64,000 nucleotides of DNA, from assembly GCA_034687125.1 (NCBI GenBank), contig JAQGBZ010000149.1, positions 1-64,000 on the forward strand. The letters are read 5' to 3'. Within the stretch, counting starts at the first letter, position 1; the number at the start of each line of letters is the position of its first letter. The position numbers and the translations under genes were made by a program. Positions 14,001 through 26,811 of this stretch are shown piece after piece. This DNA comes from Neelides folsomi (taxonomy: Eukaryota; Arthropoda; Collembola; Neelipleona; Neelidae). Below the pieces are notes generated by a model that had not been told where the DNA came from, ran no database searches, and was given only the letters and a program-made list of their open reading frames with translations.

Positions 14001-17000
14001 TAATAACAATAGATTGTAAAAGGGAGTAATAATCAATAATTGCCTGATAAATGAGTAAAGACAATTCTTTATGCCTTAACGAATATTTATGAGCAGTTTG
14101 AGCTCCATTCCACGTATATTTAATGCATGACACCTTCTGGAATTAACGTGCGTATGAAACCGTGCTACTATTCTCCTAAGCATCCACATACAACACTCCT
14201 CTGCTACGAAATAAATATTCAATATACTACGAGCAGGAAACTTTTATATAATATAAACCAAACCCCCCAAGCTCATTTGACTAGTTCAATTCAAATAAGA
14301 CCAGTGCAGCGTAATAAAGGGGATTCAAAATTGAGTAAATATTATGTAAAATATATATAGAAAGACGATGGAATTGAATACAATTATTTCAAACTTTTAA
14401 ACGAGAAATCTTGAAAGGAAATTCAGAGATGCTCTTGGAAATTCTGAATTATTAAATAATGATAAATTATATTGAAATTGTCTCATTTATATTCAGAGCA
14501 ATATATGGTACAGTCAGGTCCCACAGAGCTCAGCCTAGTTTCAATAAATTCCTTAAGATTTAATCCTTCTCGTGTCTCACTCGTTGAGCAGTTGAGCTGT
14601 GAATTCCTCAAAATATCCCAACTTTCTCCATGATGTGATGGGAAATTTGGCCCAGGGTAGCATTTATGGACGAATGAACTTACACCCCTCAAGGCATCCA
14701 TATACAGTATTCATGTATGGTATATCCAAGCTCAAACGAGAGATCTTGTATCAGTTTATATTTATAACTACCATTAACTATTATATTACTTCCCCACTTT
14801 TCCTCTATGCATAGGTAAATTCCCCATCAAATCTTCTGAATATTGCATTGCCTTTCATATTAAGAGAAACCGAAGCGTGTAGTAAGTACAAGGTCGAAGG
14901 AAACTAAATTTAAGGAAACGGTGAAACGGCCCTACCCACCTACGTTATAGTCTCTAATTTTACATATTATATCGAGATGAGAAGGTTTGACTAAATGAGG
15001 GAAATTTCAAGTTCTCTCATCAGTGAATCAACCGTTGTCCCTCGGGAAAAGTCAAATCAAGGGAGATGGCATTAATTCTTCAAAAGCTTCCCCGAATTCC
15101 TCGTCCTCACTTTGCGGTATATAAATTTAAGGAAGAATATACAGTATTAGTTTTCGTATCATTAAGCTCCGAACTCCGCGAGCACTAGATGAATGAAGTA
15201 TACAGAAGATATTCCAAATATACTCTTTCAACACAGTATAAATTATAGTGTAGACCTATCTACTTTTATGGTTAGCTAATAATCCATTGTATGCTATAAA
15301 ATGCTACAGATGAAATCAACTTCTTTTTTGTTTGTTCCTTGTTAAGTCAGCAAATCTTTTTAATGGACTAATGATGCATTAGTTAGACATTTGAACAAAA
15401 AGACGGATAAAAAATACACCATAATTCCTTATCTTGAATATTTGAATGAACAAAATGTGAAAGAAATCATGTAATTTTCATATCTCAAACGCTGCACCAC
15501 AAGGACCACAACCTAGTTTTTATTTTTAGTGCGTATGTTATACCTACTTCTATTTACCCTTTACAAATAAATATATTTACTCACAATTTCTCATCTCCAT
15601 CATTGAAAATGTTACAATAGAAGAGTTAACTCAATATAAAATTTAATTTAATTGGGCGTATAAAAATTGGAAACCATTTCTTCCAACAAAGAAATTCATC
15701 AGAAACTAAATCCGTTTATTTTCCTTACGCACCAATCCAATAAAACCCAATTGGGCAGCAAATCATTGTCATTTCCATACGATCATTTATTACAATACAA
15801 TGAAATTAAACAGAATTAGAGAAGCACATAAAATAATTGAAGGGAGGCGGGAGTGAATGAGATTTAATTTGAAATGTCGAAAATATATTACCAACGTTTA
15901 AATTTAAAATCGCACATTGGCCAATTCATGTGAAAGTTATTAAAGGCATAAATACTAGAGCAAAGTTATAAGGGAAACCGAGTTCATTTCATTCCAGTCA
16001 CGAAACTGAAAACCGAACTCAATCCAGGAATTCTAAAGGACATACAACTTACTTTTAGTTAGTTAATGTATTTATGATGCTTCCATACCCAATATAATGT
16101 AGGTATGTATGTAGCTACTATATTTCTAGAATCCACATAAAATCGAAGTAAATTAAGAAAATAGAACACTTTGGGTTATATGGATTTGTAAGAGCGTTGT
16201 ATAGATCTATTTCCTATTTAAAAATAAAGTGAATCTGATACATTATTTAAAATCCCAATTAATAATTGAAGAGCAAATACATTTCATCTCATTTTTAAAA
16301 GAAATATTTATTACATTCCTAAAGGAAAATTCCCTTTTTTGAACAAATCTCAAATAAAATGAGGATTTTTATCAAAGCTATTATTTTCTGTGGGGTCAGC
16401 ATGAGAGCCAAATCGAGGTGCCGCATGGAGAAATGCATGAATATTCTATAAAAATCCTGGATGAGTATGAATACGTTTTATAGCAAGCTTTCTCCATAAA
16501 AATGAAAGCATGATAAAAATATATGAAATGTACTTATATGTAACATACTATTAGGCCAGGCTTGGGTCATGCCGCCAGACCATGGATCAAAGTAAGATCC
16601 ATATAAAAAGACTCGACATATTAAACGAGTCTAGGATAGTAATTTTATAAAAAAAAAGCTTAAAAAGACCAAAGTTTTTGAACTACATATATATATATGA
16701 CATATGAGGCTTATCCAGCATCTTTGAAAGCAATTAAAGTCTTTCAAAAAAGTTACATTATTAGAAATCCTCGACGCAACCTCGCGCGTCCCTCAAATTT
16801 CCCCGATCCTCCGAATGACAAAAAAGAAGGAGATTAAGAGTTAAAATACGGCCTGAGAGTTAAAATGTTCTCAATCACTCCAATCTCGACAGAATAATTC
16901 ATCACCTTGTGGTCTGACACCAACAAGGCCTTACATAACCAAACCGTCTCTTCATAAAGGTACTTGGATGAAAAATGAATATATGGTACATATCGTAAAA

Positions 17001-20000
17001 GGATTGTATGAGAAATGTGAGAATCTTACACATCCTTTGCGACAGCCATCCCGCCAGTGGGTGGTGCAGCAGTAGCTGCTGCTTCTGGTTCTTTCCCTGC
17101 TTCCATGTTATCCATCTTTACAAGTTAACTTGAAGAACTCTTGGAGTGATTCACTATCTCAACAGGCTCTCAAAGAGACGCTTGGTGTTCAGAGTGGTCG
17201 AAATTGGGGCAATTAAAATTTTCTTAATAATCACACTCGAATGAATCGATGAGAAAGAGATGAGATAAACGAGAAGAATCCGCTGAACTCCAATAGAGGC
17301 AATCAAACTTGTTGAGAGAACCCTTTAACTTGGAGGCTGAGCAGAGAATGAGGAGAAAGCGGGCCAAAATGTCCACGATCCAAAAGGTATTCGCACACTC
17401 ACCCTATCTCTCCCTGTGCTACTTCAAAATGGATTTCGGCAAGTGGGGAGGGCCAACGCGGTTCCTTCAGACTCCAACGAACGTTCCTAGCGAATTTCCC
17501 GACAAAAAGAGGCCAAAAAGAAGAGGGAAATACGCCCGCGTGGTATCGATCTCACGCGACGGTCCTTACCCGCCGAATTGAGCGAAGTTGGTTCAACCAG
17601 AGTGAACCAACTTCTCTTCAAGCACCATTCTTATTGCCTCCTTCTTCCATCCCTTGGAAATGCCTAGCCATAACTATATGAATGTAACTCGTCAGATCCT
17701 CCGCACTTCTTACAATTAAGGTCCAAGAAGAGGACCAAGGAACTTGAAAAGCCTCACGATTCTCCAAAATAATTTTCAATCCCTTCATTTTTCCCATTCA
17801 ATTCCGTGAGAGTAGGAGAGAAATAGGGAACAAAAATATTCCTCAAACTCTAGGAAACTTTACTAAGCTTAGAATTATGGATCCGAAAAGCTCATCTCCA
17901 CCCAAACTCGCTCATCTCTCAGCAGACACAATGGAAAGCATAGCCCGAATGGATTTATTCAACTATATTAAATACAATATTTACCTCCCACTACAGTAAA
18001 TATACATCTTGAGAGGTTGAATGTATACGTGAGAAAAAAGTAGTTAAATATAAGAAGAATCGATATAAGAAAGTAAATCTGGATTTACTTTCTTCCACAC
18101 AAAACCCAACACCTCTCTCTGACTTGTGAGTGAGTCTCCGTGAAAGGGATTTGTGTATAAAGAAGAACTTTCTTCGCCCTACCACTCAATTGTTAATGTT
18201 TATCCACAACTTTTCACATAATCTGATATACAAAAGTATATTGGAGGGAAAGAGATCATTAGCTCAACTTATAAGATTACCTTCATCCCCTTTCACCTCC
18301 ACTTAAGTTTCACCTTTCAACGCTATCGATTCCATATTCAAAAAATTGTCTCATCGACACATCTCATGATTTTTATAAAGCCCCAAATACTAAATCCCAA
18401 GTGGAAATAATTTAATCAAATAAATATATAAAAATGGCCCACTATAATTTATTTCCTTTTTTTCTTATCAGAATACATACTGATAGGTATAAAGGAGAAC
18501 CAACAAAGTGAAGAATATTCTGAATATTTGGGTAATAAATTTGATTTATTGGAAGTGACAAATTCCCTTAAAGCTCGTGGTGTCGACTTGCGTTTTTTTC
18601 TTTTAAATCAATTGACGATAGGTCTCCTACGGCGAGTAGTGGAAATTGAAAATTTGCGAACATGACTCGAAGCATTTGGAAAAAACTCCACTTGGACGGG
18701 CGTAATAAAATGAGAAACTCAAAAATGTGGAGGAGAAAAGCGAAATGAACATCATGACTTTTCTCTTTTCATTTCATGTGGAATAAACTTATACATTCAG
18801 CTTGAAAGAACTTCCATCTTTGAGAAGGATGAGATAGTCATAAAACATCCAAAATGTGCCTCATTATTATCACTTTTGGCTTCTCAAAGTGGAGAAATCA
18901 AGTTATTCTCCCCTTTTCTCTTCAACCTTACCTTCAACCATGAAATGTCATTTAACCACATTCCAGAGTTAGAGAACAAAGTGAAAGAGCCAACTTCCAC
19001 AAAACCTTCCAACATTTTCATTCCGAAGCCAAAAACATCCATGAATATTTCAACGACTACCAAACGACTATTCTACCCATAAGTCTTAAAACGCAATCAA
19101 ATAAAAGAATAAATAACTTATGTCTCTAGAAAATATTATTATAGGAATGATTTATGAACTTCTCAAAGTTATTATGGCATATTACAGATAGTATCCGACT
19201 AGTATATTATGCAAATGTATTTTTTCATTACCTGCCAAATCCTCTAAAACCAAATCTTCATTTCCAAAGGGCAGCAAGAAAGTTTTTAATACATTATATT
19301 ATACCCGTCTTAATTAGTATTTTTGTTATTAAAATTATCGATTTATTATGTTACCTATTATGTATTGTAGGTATTACATTTTAAACCTCGTAATAATAAG
19401 TCGAACTTTACTCTTATTTTAAGATTAAAAAATCATTTTGGATAGATTTACTCAATATAAAATACCTATCCTTAAAAATCGATAAATGCAAAATAATATC
19501 TAATGACAGAAATTGAACTCAGAAATTCAAATCAAATTGAATTATAAATAAGCAGCAATGATATGAAGGTACTATAGAATGCTCAGTGATTGTTAATGAT
19601 TGCTTAAACAATTACATTTAGAAATGAAACAAGAGTGAATGAGTGAATAAGTTAATGCGCAAACAAAAGTCGACAGAAAGTGAAAATAAGCAGACTTACA
19701 TAGGAGCAGTTACAACAGCAGACTGCAACCCGGTAAACGTTTCTTCCATTTTCTGCACGCTTTATAGGCGAATCAACGGCAATTGCAAGAGTTGATTTAA
19801 AAATGTGGAAACAAATAGAAATTCGAAGCGAGCGTGATATCAAAAAACAAAAAACAAATAAAAAATAAAAATGGGTATATCACAATTTATAAAAATAATT
19901 ATAAGATCTTAAGCAAATATAATAAATAAGTACTTAGTTATACTATAGAAAATAATTAATATTTGAAATAGAAAAATCATATATCATACCATTAAATGTA

Positions 20001-21419
20001 AATAAATAACTACTACCCACATAGAATTATATATATATATATACTAAAATATTCAGATCTAGTTTTAATGTAGTATACGTAGATACAAAATTTAAAAATA
20101 AAGCCAATAAAAGTAAAAAGTTTGTCTTACGCATTAGATTCTCGGACATTTTTTAACCCTTGGCCCATATCCTGAGTGAATTCTCCCCAAGCCGTCACTC
20201 CTAATTTCCTCTTGAGCTCGTGAGCTCGTCTCGACTTCGCAGTTAGGACCTAAATAAATAAAGTGTCAACAAACAAAGTTAGGCTCTGAGAAAAAATATT
20301 CGTTTCATTTGAAATTGAAACCTGAAATAATATTGAATTTTATAATAAAAATTATTAGAGAGCTGCTTACCTGACGGAGCGTTTGGATCTCATCTTCAAT
20401 GAGATTAAGCTCCGACTGCCACTCTTGTCTCGCTGCCTCAAGCTCCTCCGGTGTCATTCCAACATCAATCGGAGAGCCCAAATCGTTGATGGAGCTCGAC
20501 TGGCTCATTGAAGCTCCAATTGAGTTTGTTTCTATAATATTAAAAAAAAGTAATGTGAATTAAAGAGTTAAATAAATCTTACTATAATAATCTAAAAATT
20601 ATTTGCTAATTATGAGTACATAAATATGTATTCTATGTACTGAATATAAACGTTGTATTCAAATTATTAAAAATATTTTGGTCAAGTTCAATCTAACATC
20701 TTGTAAATTGTACTACGTTGTTTTACACATTTATAGTTTAAGTGAATAATCTATCATATACCTTGTCCAAGAGTCAAGAATTTTTTGAAGTGTTGATTCC
20801 CACTAACTTTGGCTGTATAAGGTTTATCTAAGTTTTGATAGAAAACTCTTATGTCTTTTCCCAAGTTGTTTCTCCGTTTCCCCACAATTCCCTTTACGCT
20901 CTTTGCCACCTTTTTGGCCTTTTCCCTCATTTTGGTGAGAGATCCACTACCTGATGCTCCACCTTCAGAGATCCCTTCATTGACATTCACCCGGGCATTG
21001 CTTCCACCATTCCCAGAACCCCCATGCTCAAACTCCACTAACACGTTCTCGTTTTCCGGTAAATCGGAGACCAAACATGAAGCCTTTGATTCAAGTCTCT
21101 CATGGATATTCCTAGCATCAAAAAACTCAAGATCTGAATCAGAAGATGAGTAAACTTCATCTTCTTCTTCACTGTTAGCATTGAATTCAAAATCTTCTAA
21201 AAGGAATTCTTCTGACTCGAGGCCAAATGAAGAAATTGTAATGTCAGGTTCAGGTTCTTCCGAGATTCTCAGACTTCCAACTAAATCTGGAAGCGGGTCA
21301 TCTAAATACTCATCTTTTTCATCAGGACCAAAATCAACACTGTGACTTCGACTGTTATTGTTCTCTTCACTGCCTTTGCTCCTAATTTCCACTCTATCAT
21401 CTTCAGCTTGAGTATCCAT
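8058..21419 (-). CDS. Tumor protein D52 family protein (TPD52), main long isoform
   Basis: Exons 21419..20762, 20531..20371, 20249..20131, 9389..9227 and 8213..8058 join in phase to 418 residues. TPD52 proteins are cytosolic, form homo- and heterodimers through a coiled coil, and are linked to vesicle trafficking and lipid-droplet biology. The coiled coil is seen as TPEELEAARQEWQSELNLIE then EIQTLRQVLTAKSRRAHELK, followed by RKLGVTAWGEFTQDM, NAYQKTESAIKATAEKT, LGALKNTDSFRSMEERV and the C-terminal TKMGGSRSGSVQSFDDAL; the order and spacing match the family. The first exon encodes about 219 extra residues that are strongly acidic (for example NSEEEDEVYSSSDSDLEFFD) with a basic patch (KMREKAKKVAKSVKGIVGKR). 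The usual family length is near 200, so this is a large N-terminal extension. The in-frame triplet upstream is TTG, so ATG at 21419 is the start. The intron between 9390 and 20130 is 10.7 kb. Confidence 0.92.
9390..17029. other. Long TPD52 intron
   Basis: 7.6 kb without a supported exon. GC-richer patches at about 9850-10650 and 12400-12900 carry short open frames on both strands without splice support or recognisable content. A near-exact 20-base tandem (two units ending aatcctcttt) lies at about 12690-12730. Short atgtatgta- and taggta-type simple repeats recur, for instance near 11800, 13630 and 16100. Confidence 0.5.
17030..17115 (-). CDS. Alternative first coding exon of the TPD52 gene (Ala/Pro-rich)
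   Basis: ATG at 17115 opens 28 codons (MDNMEAGKEPEAAATAAPP, ending GGMAVAKD) and then donor gtaagattc in phase 2. The downstream common exon at 9389 is also entered in phase 2, giving AKDVYQKTES across the join. The product would be 134 residues and lacks the coiled coil. The upstream 500 bases are GC-rich compared with the flanks, which suits a promoter. The frame match is direct; use in vivo is inferred. Confidence 0.7.
17584..17614. repeat. Perfect 12-bp inverted repeat (hairpin)
   Basis: GAAGTTGGTTCA (17584-17595) and TGAACCAACTTC (17603-17614) are exact reverse complements around a 7-base spacer, accagag. It lies in a GC-rich patch about 470 bases upstream of the 17115 start of the TPD52 gene. 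It could be a protein-binding palindrome or an RNA hairpin. Confidence 0.75.
17616..19699. other. TPD52 intronic or upstream sequence between alternative first exons
   Basis: No supported exon. Short frames on both strands look like chance. Confidence 0.45.
19700..19749 (-). CDS. Second alternative first coding exon of the TPD52 gene
   Basis: ATG at 19749 starts MEETFTGLQSAVVTAP and ends at donor gtaagtctg in phase 2, so it can only splice productively to the common exon at 9389 (…APIYQKTES). Placed inside the long isoform as an internal exon it would cause a frameshift, which argues that it is a first exon. TATAAAG sits about 20 bases upstream of the ATG, and gtgcag just before it could instead be a splice acceptor behind a non-coding exon. 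The product would be 122 residues without the coiled coil. Confidence 0.6.
20028..20044. repeat. Short (AT)n microsatellite
   Basis: A run of about eight AT dinucleotides in a TPD52 intron. Confidence 0.6.
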
Positions 21420-24258
21420 TCTTGATGAGATAGTTAACAATATTACTCAAGTACAATTAATTCTATAACGAACCTAGCGATAATATTTATAATACAAACT
21501 CTAATTTATCATAATAAAAATAAATTGCAAAATATTTTTGTAGTAAATACGTAGTTTATACAATAATCGATAAAATGATAAAATATAATTTTATAAAAAT
21601 ATATCATAAAAGGCTCTCATACATTTCATAAAACCGCAGAATAACTTTAAAAAGGAAAAGAGATCTATAAAATAGTACACTGATATAGTTAATATTTGAA
21701 ATGATAAAAACTATAATAAACAGTTGAGTAAAATACTTTGTATAGGTATGGTAAATTCAATACAAGTGATTGCTCAATTTGGTAATGCACAAATTGACAA
21801 CATTGATTTGAATATCAATTACTGAAAAGTAAATACAATAAACAAAATCAACAGATTTTGCTTTTGCCTAACTAACCTTATCACATTGACTGAGGAGACC
21901 CACACTTTCACAAATTTTAATTTGCTGATGTGGAACGAATGTCAGTACTATTATTCCTGACATTGAGATTGTCACGAACAGAATTCCATTAATCTAATAA
22001 TTTCATCTGTTACATGGCGTTGAAGGATTAAAATAACCTTATTCTGCCCTAATTGAGTTGAAACTTTTATCATTTGCTACCAATTCAATACCCGAAATAC
22101 AAAACTATACGAGAAACACCATATACCAAACACATAAACACACCTTAGAATTTAAACAAACTTTTGGAACTTACGAATACAAAGTATACCATGCATATAC
22201 TATTATTATAAACGATCTTATCTATACATAAATATATTTATTATAAGGAAATAAAATATTTTATAAGTGTAAAAATATATTATTAATACATACTTTTAAA
22301 CTTTAGCTAATAAACAAAAATATTAGTAGTCTAAAATTAACACCACATTGGATAACACGGCTTTCACAAATACTGAATAACTTTGTTAATAATTATTAGG
22401 ATAAACATTTAAATCACGGAATTGAACTAGTTTCACTTTTGACTCCGCCTTTCAACAGGTGGAACAACTTCGTTTCAATCCTTATGATCATGACTAAATT
22501 TAAGGATTCCCCTTGATTCCACTTGGACTAATAACAATCACACTTCCTGCTATTCAACCATCTCAGAGTGAACAGTCAATGAATTCCGTAAAAGAGGAAT
22601 TTGGAGTAAGAACAGGATGGGAGTTTTGAAGAATAATAGAACGGGAATCAAACTTCATTTTTGCCTACAATAATTAAGGTGCACAAGACTGTGCGCAAAT
22701 CCTCTTTACAATTTCTATTTAGTACTACAATTCTATTGTCATAAGATAGAGAGAGAGGAACAAGAGAGATAGTTGAAGCGGATTCGTTGGGGCTCTAGCT
22801 GTATTTCGAATGAGGAAGAGACTCCAATTGTATAGTGAATACATTCTCTTTTAGCAGAGGAGAGAGATAGCAATAGAACGGCTGCTGCACCTATCTCCAC
22901 GTTCAACTCGCCTCGAAGGCAGGCTTAATACACGTAGGTGAGTAAGGTAGGGGATGACGAAGGACTTTTAAAGGGAGAATTAGCGTGAATTGAACCAGAA
23001 GAGAAGCTGAAGAGTGCAAAGTTTTTGCCTAGCTTTCCTGCTGCAACAACTCATCTCTTTTATACACATGATAATATGCAGAATTTCATATATATGAAAC
23101 TACAATCCTGGGTTGAAGCATAGAACTCTGACAGCCGAATGAGAAAAACAGAGGAGAGCTGCTGTGGTACGTGTGGTGATTCAACGTGGATGTTGAGAAG
23201 GATGGAGTTTGTGGAGAGAAAGGCGGGGTGGGAAAGGTACATTCACCCCCTATCTTCTCAATATAATTTGCAAAAAAGAATCTCTCATGCCATGGGCCAT
23301 GAATCGGGATATCTTAAATTGCTCTTGCAATTCTTGTTATTCTCGGCTACCCTCTCTTGGTCCACATTAAAAACTTGGAAAGTAAAATATGAAGATTTAA
23401 AACGAATGTTTAATAGATGTTTAATTCTCGAAGGGCCTTGGTCATAGTCTTTTGGGTTAATTGTTTGTTGGGTTTGTGTGTCGAGTTGATTTGTTAAAAG
23501 GAATCATTAATTTACATGTTAATGAATACATTACAAATTCAACTGTGTCCTTTTCACCGAGTATGCTATGGAGTGTGAATATTTCATATGGGGTATACTG
23601 AATTATTACCTTTTAATTATTTCATATAATACAATACCTATTTAGTATACAAGATCTATATGAAAAATGGAATATTTAATATTTTAAAAATACGAGAAAA
23701 GATATAATAGAACTAAGACATTTAAATATAAGATATTGTCATATTTGCATTTTGACATTATGACCATACATAATTAATTTCATGAATAAATTTCTGCAAA
23801 AACATAAATCCATACAAATTGGTTATGAATTTGCTATTCGGAGACAACAAAATTCTAGAATTCTTATATTTATTTATATTTATTATACCGAATTGTAAAA
23901 ATATTGAAAGATTGAAAAATATTGAACCCAGTTCATCATGATTTGGATATTCCTAGTACTATGTGACTTTAAAGGATGAATGACTTTGATAAAAGAATCG
24001 AAGTATTTTTCGGTATTATATGTTTAAACGTAATCTTAGTATACTAACTAATATAATTGTAGTTTTGTAATCATTACATAGTTATATAAATAAAATCATA
24101 AGCCAGTAAACATTCATCTTTCAATATTTACATTATTGAATATCCACTGATAATTTAATATTCAAACTCAAGAGGTTATTGGATTCAAACAATCGACCAT
24201 AATATTTTAAAAGTAATAGTAATAGTTTTTACAAAATGAATGAAAAATTTAAATTCAC
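21420..24258. other. TPD52 5' region, first intron of the short isoform
   Basis: AT-rich except for 22430-23450, which is GC-richer, contains GA-rich runs and probably holds promoter or 5' UTR sequence for the 21419 start. An open frame at 23139-23447 has no recognisable content and I do not call it. Confidence 0.45.
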
Positions 24259-24280
24259 CTGTTGGAGATCCAAGACTCAT
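24259..24280 (-). CDS. Distal short first coding exon of the TPD52 gene
   Basis: ATG at 24280 encodes MSLGSPT and ends at donor gtgaat in phase 1. That is the phase needed by the exon at 20531, so the join reads MSLGSPTETNSIGASMSQ. The product would be 206 residues, close to the ordinary family length, and retains the coiled coil. This makes it a good candidate for the canonical isoform. The GC-richer 100 bases upstream would be its 5' UTR. Confidence 0.6.
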
Positions 24281-25984
24281 TGTAAGATTTGAATTTCTGA
24301 CGAATAAAGACGACGGTTAATATTAAAATCAGACCCGACTTCTAAGAAAGCGAAGAGTTTGGCTGGAAGGTTGAACAAATGTCTTGTTTGTAACTTTCTG
24401 GTAGGATAAATAAAATAAAACAAATTACTTAAACATGCTTATTTCTTTATCATTCCATTACGAAATATTTAATTGAATAATGGTATTTATGTAAATACTG
24501 TAAGGAAAGAGTATAAGGAATTTAAAAGTACAATTTTACTCAATATTGATGAAAATATTATTACCGGATTACCCAATAAGATATTGCTAAAATATATACA
24601 GAAAATTACGATCAAGATGACAAGTAACCAGATGCTTAAAAGCTAATTTGTTTAAGGACTGACATGACACATGAGTCACCGACCACCGGAATGAAATGTA
24701 TAAAATGTACAACTTATTTAAAGTTTTTATAATACCTCCCTATCTAATCATGAGGATCATTATAAAATAGGCAGAATAGGCTAATATTTATGGGGATGTG
24801 AATGTAATTATTACAATTATTGAACTTTATTCAGCCAAGTTCTCTTTTATAATCAGATGATGAGTACATTATATCAAATGATGATGACAGGTTGTAGGCT
24901 GAATGGAGGGGTCGTATAATTAATGTTTAATCATTGTTAATCAATTTACCCTTTTCTCTTAAATTTCTTCCCTCGGATGGATAAATCTTCTCAAAATGAG
25001 TAGCCGATAATGAAAGCTCCAACGTCACCTTCAATGAACTTCAATCCCGTGTTTCTTTCACAGAGAAATGGATGTGCTTTTATTTATTGTCAAACTTGGT
25101 CCATCATCATTGGATCTTTCCACGATTCACCATATTTCAAATGCAAGAGAAGTTACGAGAAAAGGATTCAGGAAACTTTCATCCTCATTTCCACTCTACT
25201 CCCGTGTTAAATAGAGAAGCAAGTTTTGAACCTCCAAGTCATATGGCCTTCTTCGGCTCCGAGTCAATAAATTTCAAATGTGGAATTCTTCAGAAGAATG
25301 AAGAATAATTTCTTCTAGAATTTGACCATTTTTATAATAACTAAAGTTTAATAATAATTTAAAATTAGATTAGTTTAAGCGCATATAATCAGATCATTTA
25401 TCGTTGAAATTCAAAGCCTTCGTCAGGTAAAGAAAATTTCATTTTTTAATATTTTGATTATTTACAATTTATTTAGTCCTATTGCACTTACATTTATTAT
25501 ATGCCGCATGCCGATTGTGTTCGTTAAATTATATTCAGAAATATACATAATATTGTTAATATTTATAAATTTAACATAAATATTTATTTTTGTTAAATAT
25601 TTAATATATTTTGCAAACTTTACTATCATCGCTGTACAGTTAAAACTACTGAATAATGATTGCACACTTTTTAAAATTATTTTGGGCTACTTTCTATACT
25701 GGGATATTAAACCGTATGCGAATAATTACCAACTTTAGTAGAATGAATTAGCATTTAAACAAACATTAACGGGATTTATATGAATTCATTATCTATTTAA
25801 ACTTGTAAAAAACGGGATTTAAACCACACATCGAATCGTGATGGTCGAGTGATAACGTGAATAGCATGAACACTTCGGTTTCTTTTCTGTATCTTTTCTT
25901 TTTGCAATAAATTGTGAAAATGCGGATTTGCTTGATGTATTTTTATTTTGAGTGTTTTGTTCACACTGTTTTCAGGCAAAGTAA
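24281..25984. other. Spacer between TPD52 and mRpL53 (head-to-head)
   Basis: 1.7 kb that separates divergent starts. A GC-richer patch at 24960-25310 has short open frames without recognisable content. Confidence 0.45.
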
Positions 25985-26536
25985 ATGTCGTTATACCGCA
26001 GAACTGGTGGGTTTACCAGGTCGCGTGGTCTTGTGAGTGCAATTTGGAAAGAGTTGAGGGCATTGGATCTTCGGCCAGTGAGCAGAATTAACTTCAAGTT
26101 TGATCCCTTCCACCCAAGTTCAGCGGACATTCGGAATTTGATGTTTTATTTCTCCCAAGCCCGAATAAGAGATACGAATTCCAAGTGCATTATTAAAACC
26201 GAAGTTGTATCTGACAATTCACAACCACAAGTTGTTGTTAAACTTGGTAAGATATTATTTGTAATTTTTTTCATTTGGCTTGTTTTGTATATTAGATTTT
26301 GACTAAATTTTTCTCAATCACTTTTCCTCAATTTGTTTTAATTCCCATTCCATTAATATTTATCCTTTTGTTTAATATAAAAATTCATTGCAGAGAACAA
26401 AAAGGAACTCGATTACAGGACAGAGAACCTTACGGCGCTAGAGTTTCTTCAGCATTTCAATAAAACAGTCCTCCCTCTTATTCCGAAAAGTGAAGAAGAA
26501 TCGAAGCCACTTCGAAAGGGAGACAAAAAGAAATAG
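25985..26536 (+). CDS. mRpL53: Mitochondrial large ribosomal subunit protein mL53
   Basis: Two exons, 25985..26246 and 26394..26536, give 134 residues. mL53 is a small thioredoxin-like-fold protein of the mitochondrial 39S subunit. The N-terminus is basic (MSLYRRTGGFTRSRG), as for a mitochondrial import signal. Family features follow in order: LRPVSRINFKFDPFHP, then RIRDTNSKCIIKTEV, then the LTALEFLQHF block near the C-terminus, with a lysine-rich end. The intron has gtaaga and ttgcag sites and splits a Glu codon. The length matches the family (about 110-135). Confidence 0.88.
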
Positions 26537-26631
26537 TGAATCATTCTATTCATATTAGTCAATAGGTCAGTGAGTTTATTTTCAAATTTAATTTTCAAAG
26601 TAGTTTCGAAAGAACTACTGCTGCTGTGAAA

Positions 26632-26811
26632 ATGCCACAGAAAGAAAATGCCGCATTGGAGGCGATAGATCATATTTATAGTCAATTCCCGAGCTTCTCG
26701 GATATATTTGATGAAGAATCTTGGTATTACTTTGCTTTCTTTTTCACGCTAATTACAATTGTTGCAGCAGTTGTGGCGTCTAGATTTGTAACATTACGGG
26801 AAGCTTGGTGA
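26632..26811 (+). CDS. Small single-pass membrane protein, unrecognised
   Basis: An intact 59-codon frame starts at ATG 26632, 95 bases after the mRpL53 stop. The first half is soluble (MPQKENAALEAIDHIYSQFP), followed by an acidic IFDEESW and one membrane span of about 23 residues containing YYFAFFFTLITIVAAVVASR; it ends in LREAW. The design (soluble head, one span, short tail) fits the many small integral membrane proteins of ER or mitochondria, but I cannot name the family. No AATAAA separates it from mRpL53, so the two may share a transcript. The composition looks protein-like rather than random. Confidence 0.6.
   Translation: MPQKENAALEAIDHIYSQFPSFSDIFDEESWYYFAFFFTLITIVAAVVASRFVTLREAW

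Noticed and set aside
17309-17581. 90-codon basic plus-strand frame upstream of the 17115 TPD52 start
   Set aside because: No family resemblance; lies in the GC-rich promoter or 5' UTR of the minus-strand gene, where longer chance frames are expected.
19700-19749. The 50-base TPD52 block as an internal exon of the long isoform
   Set aside because: Insertion between 20131 and 9389 would shift the frame into an early stop; only use as a first exon gives a sensible product.
23139-23447. 102-codon plus-strand frame
   Set aside because: No domain, no splice context, located in the probable promoter region of TPD52.
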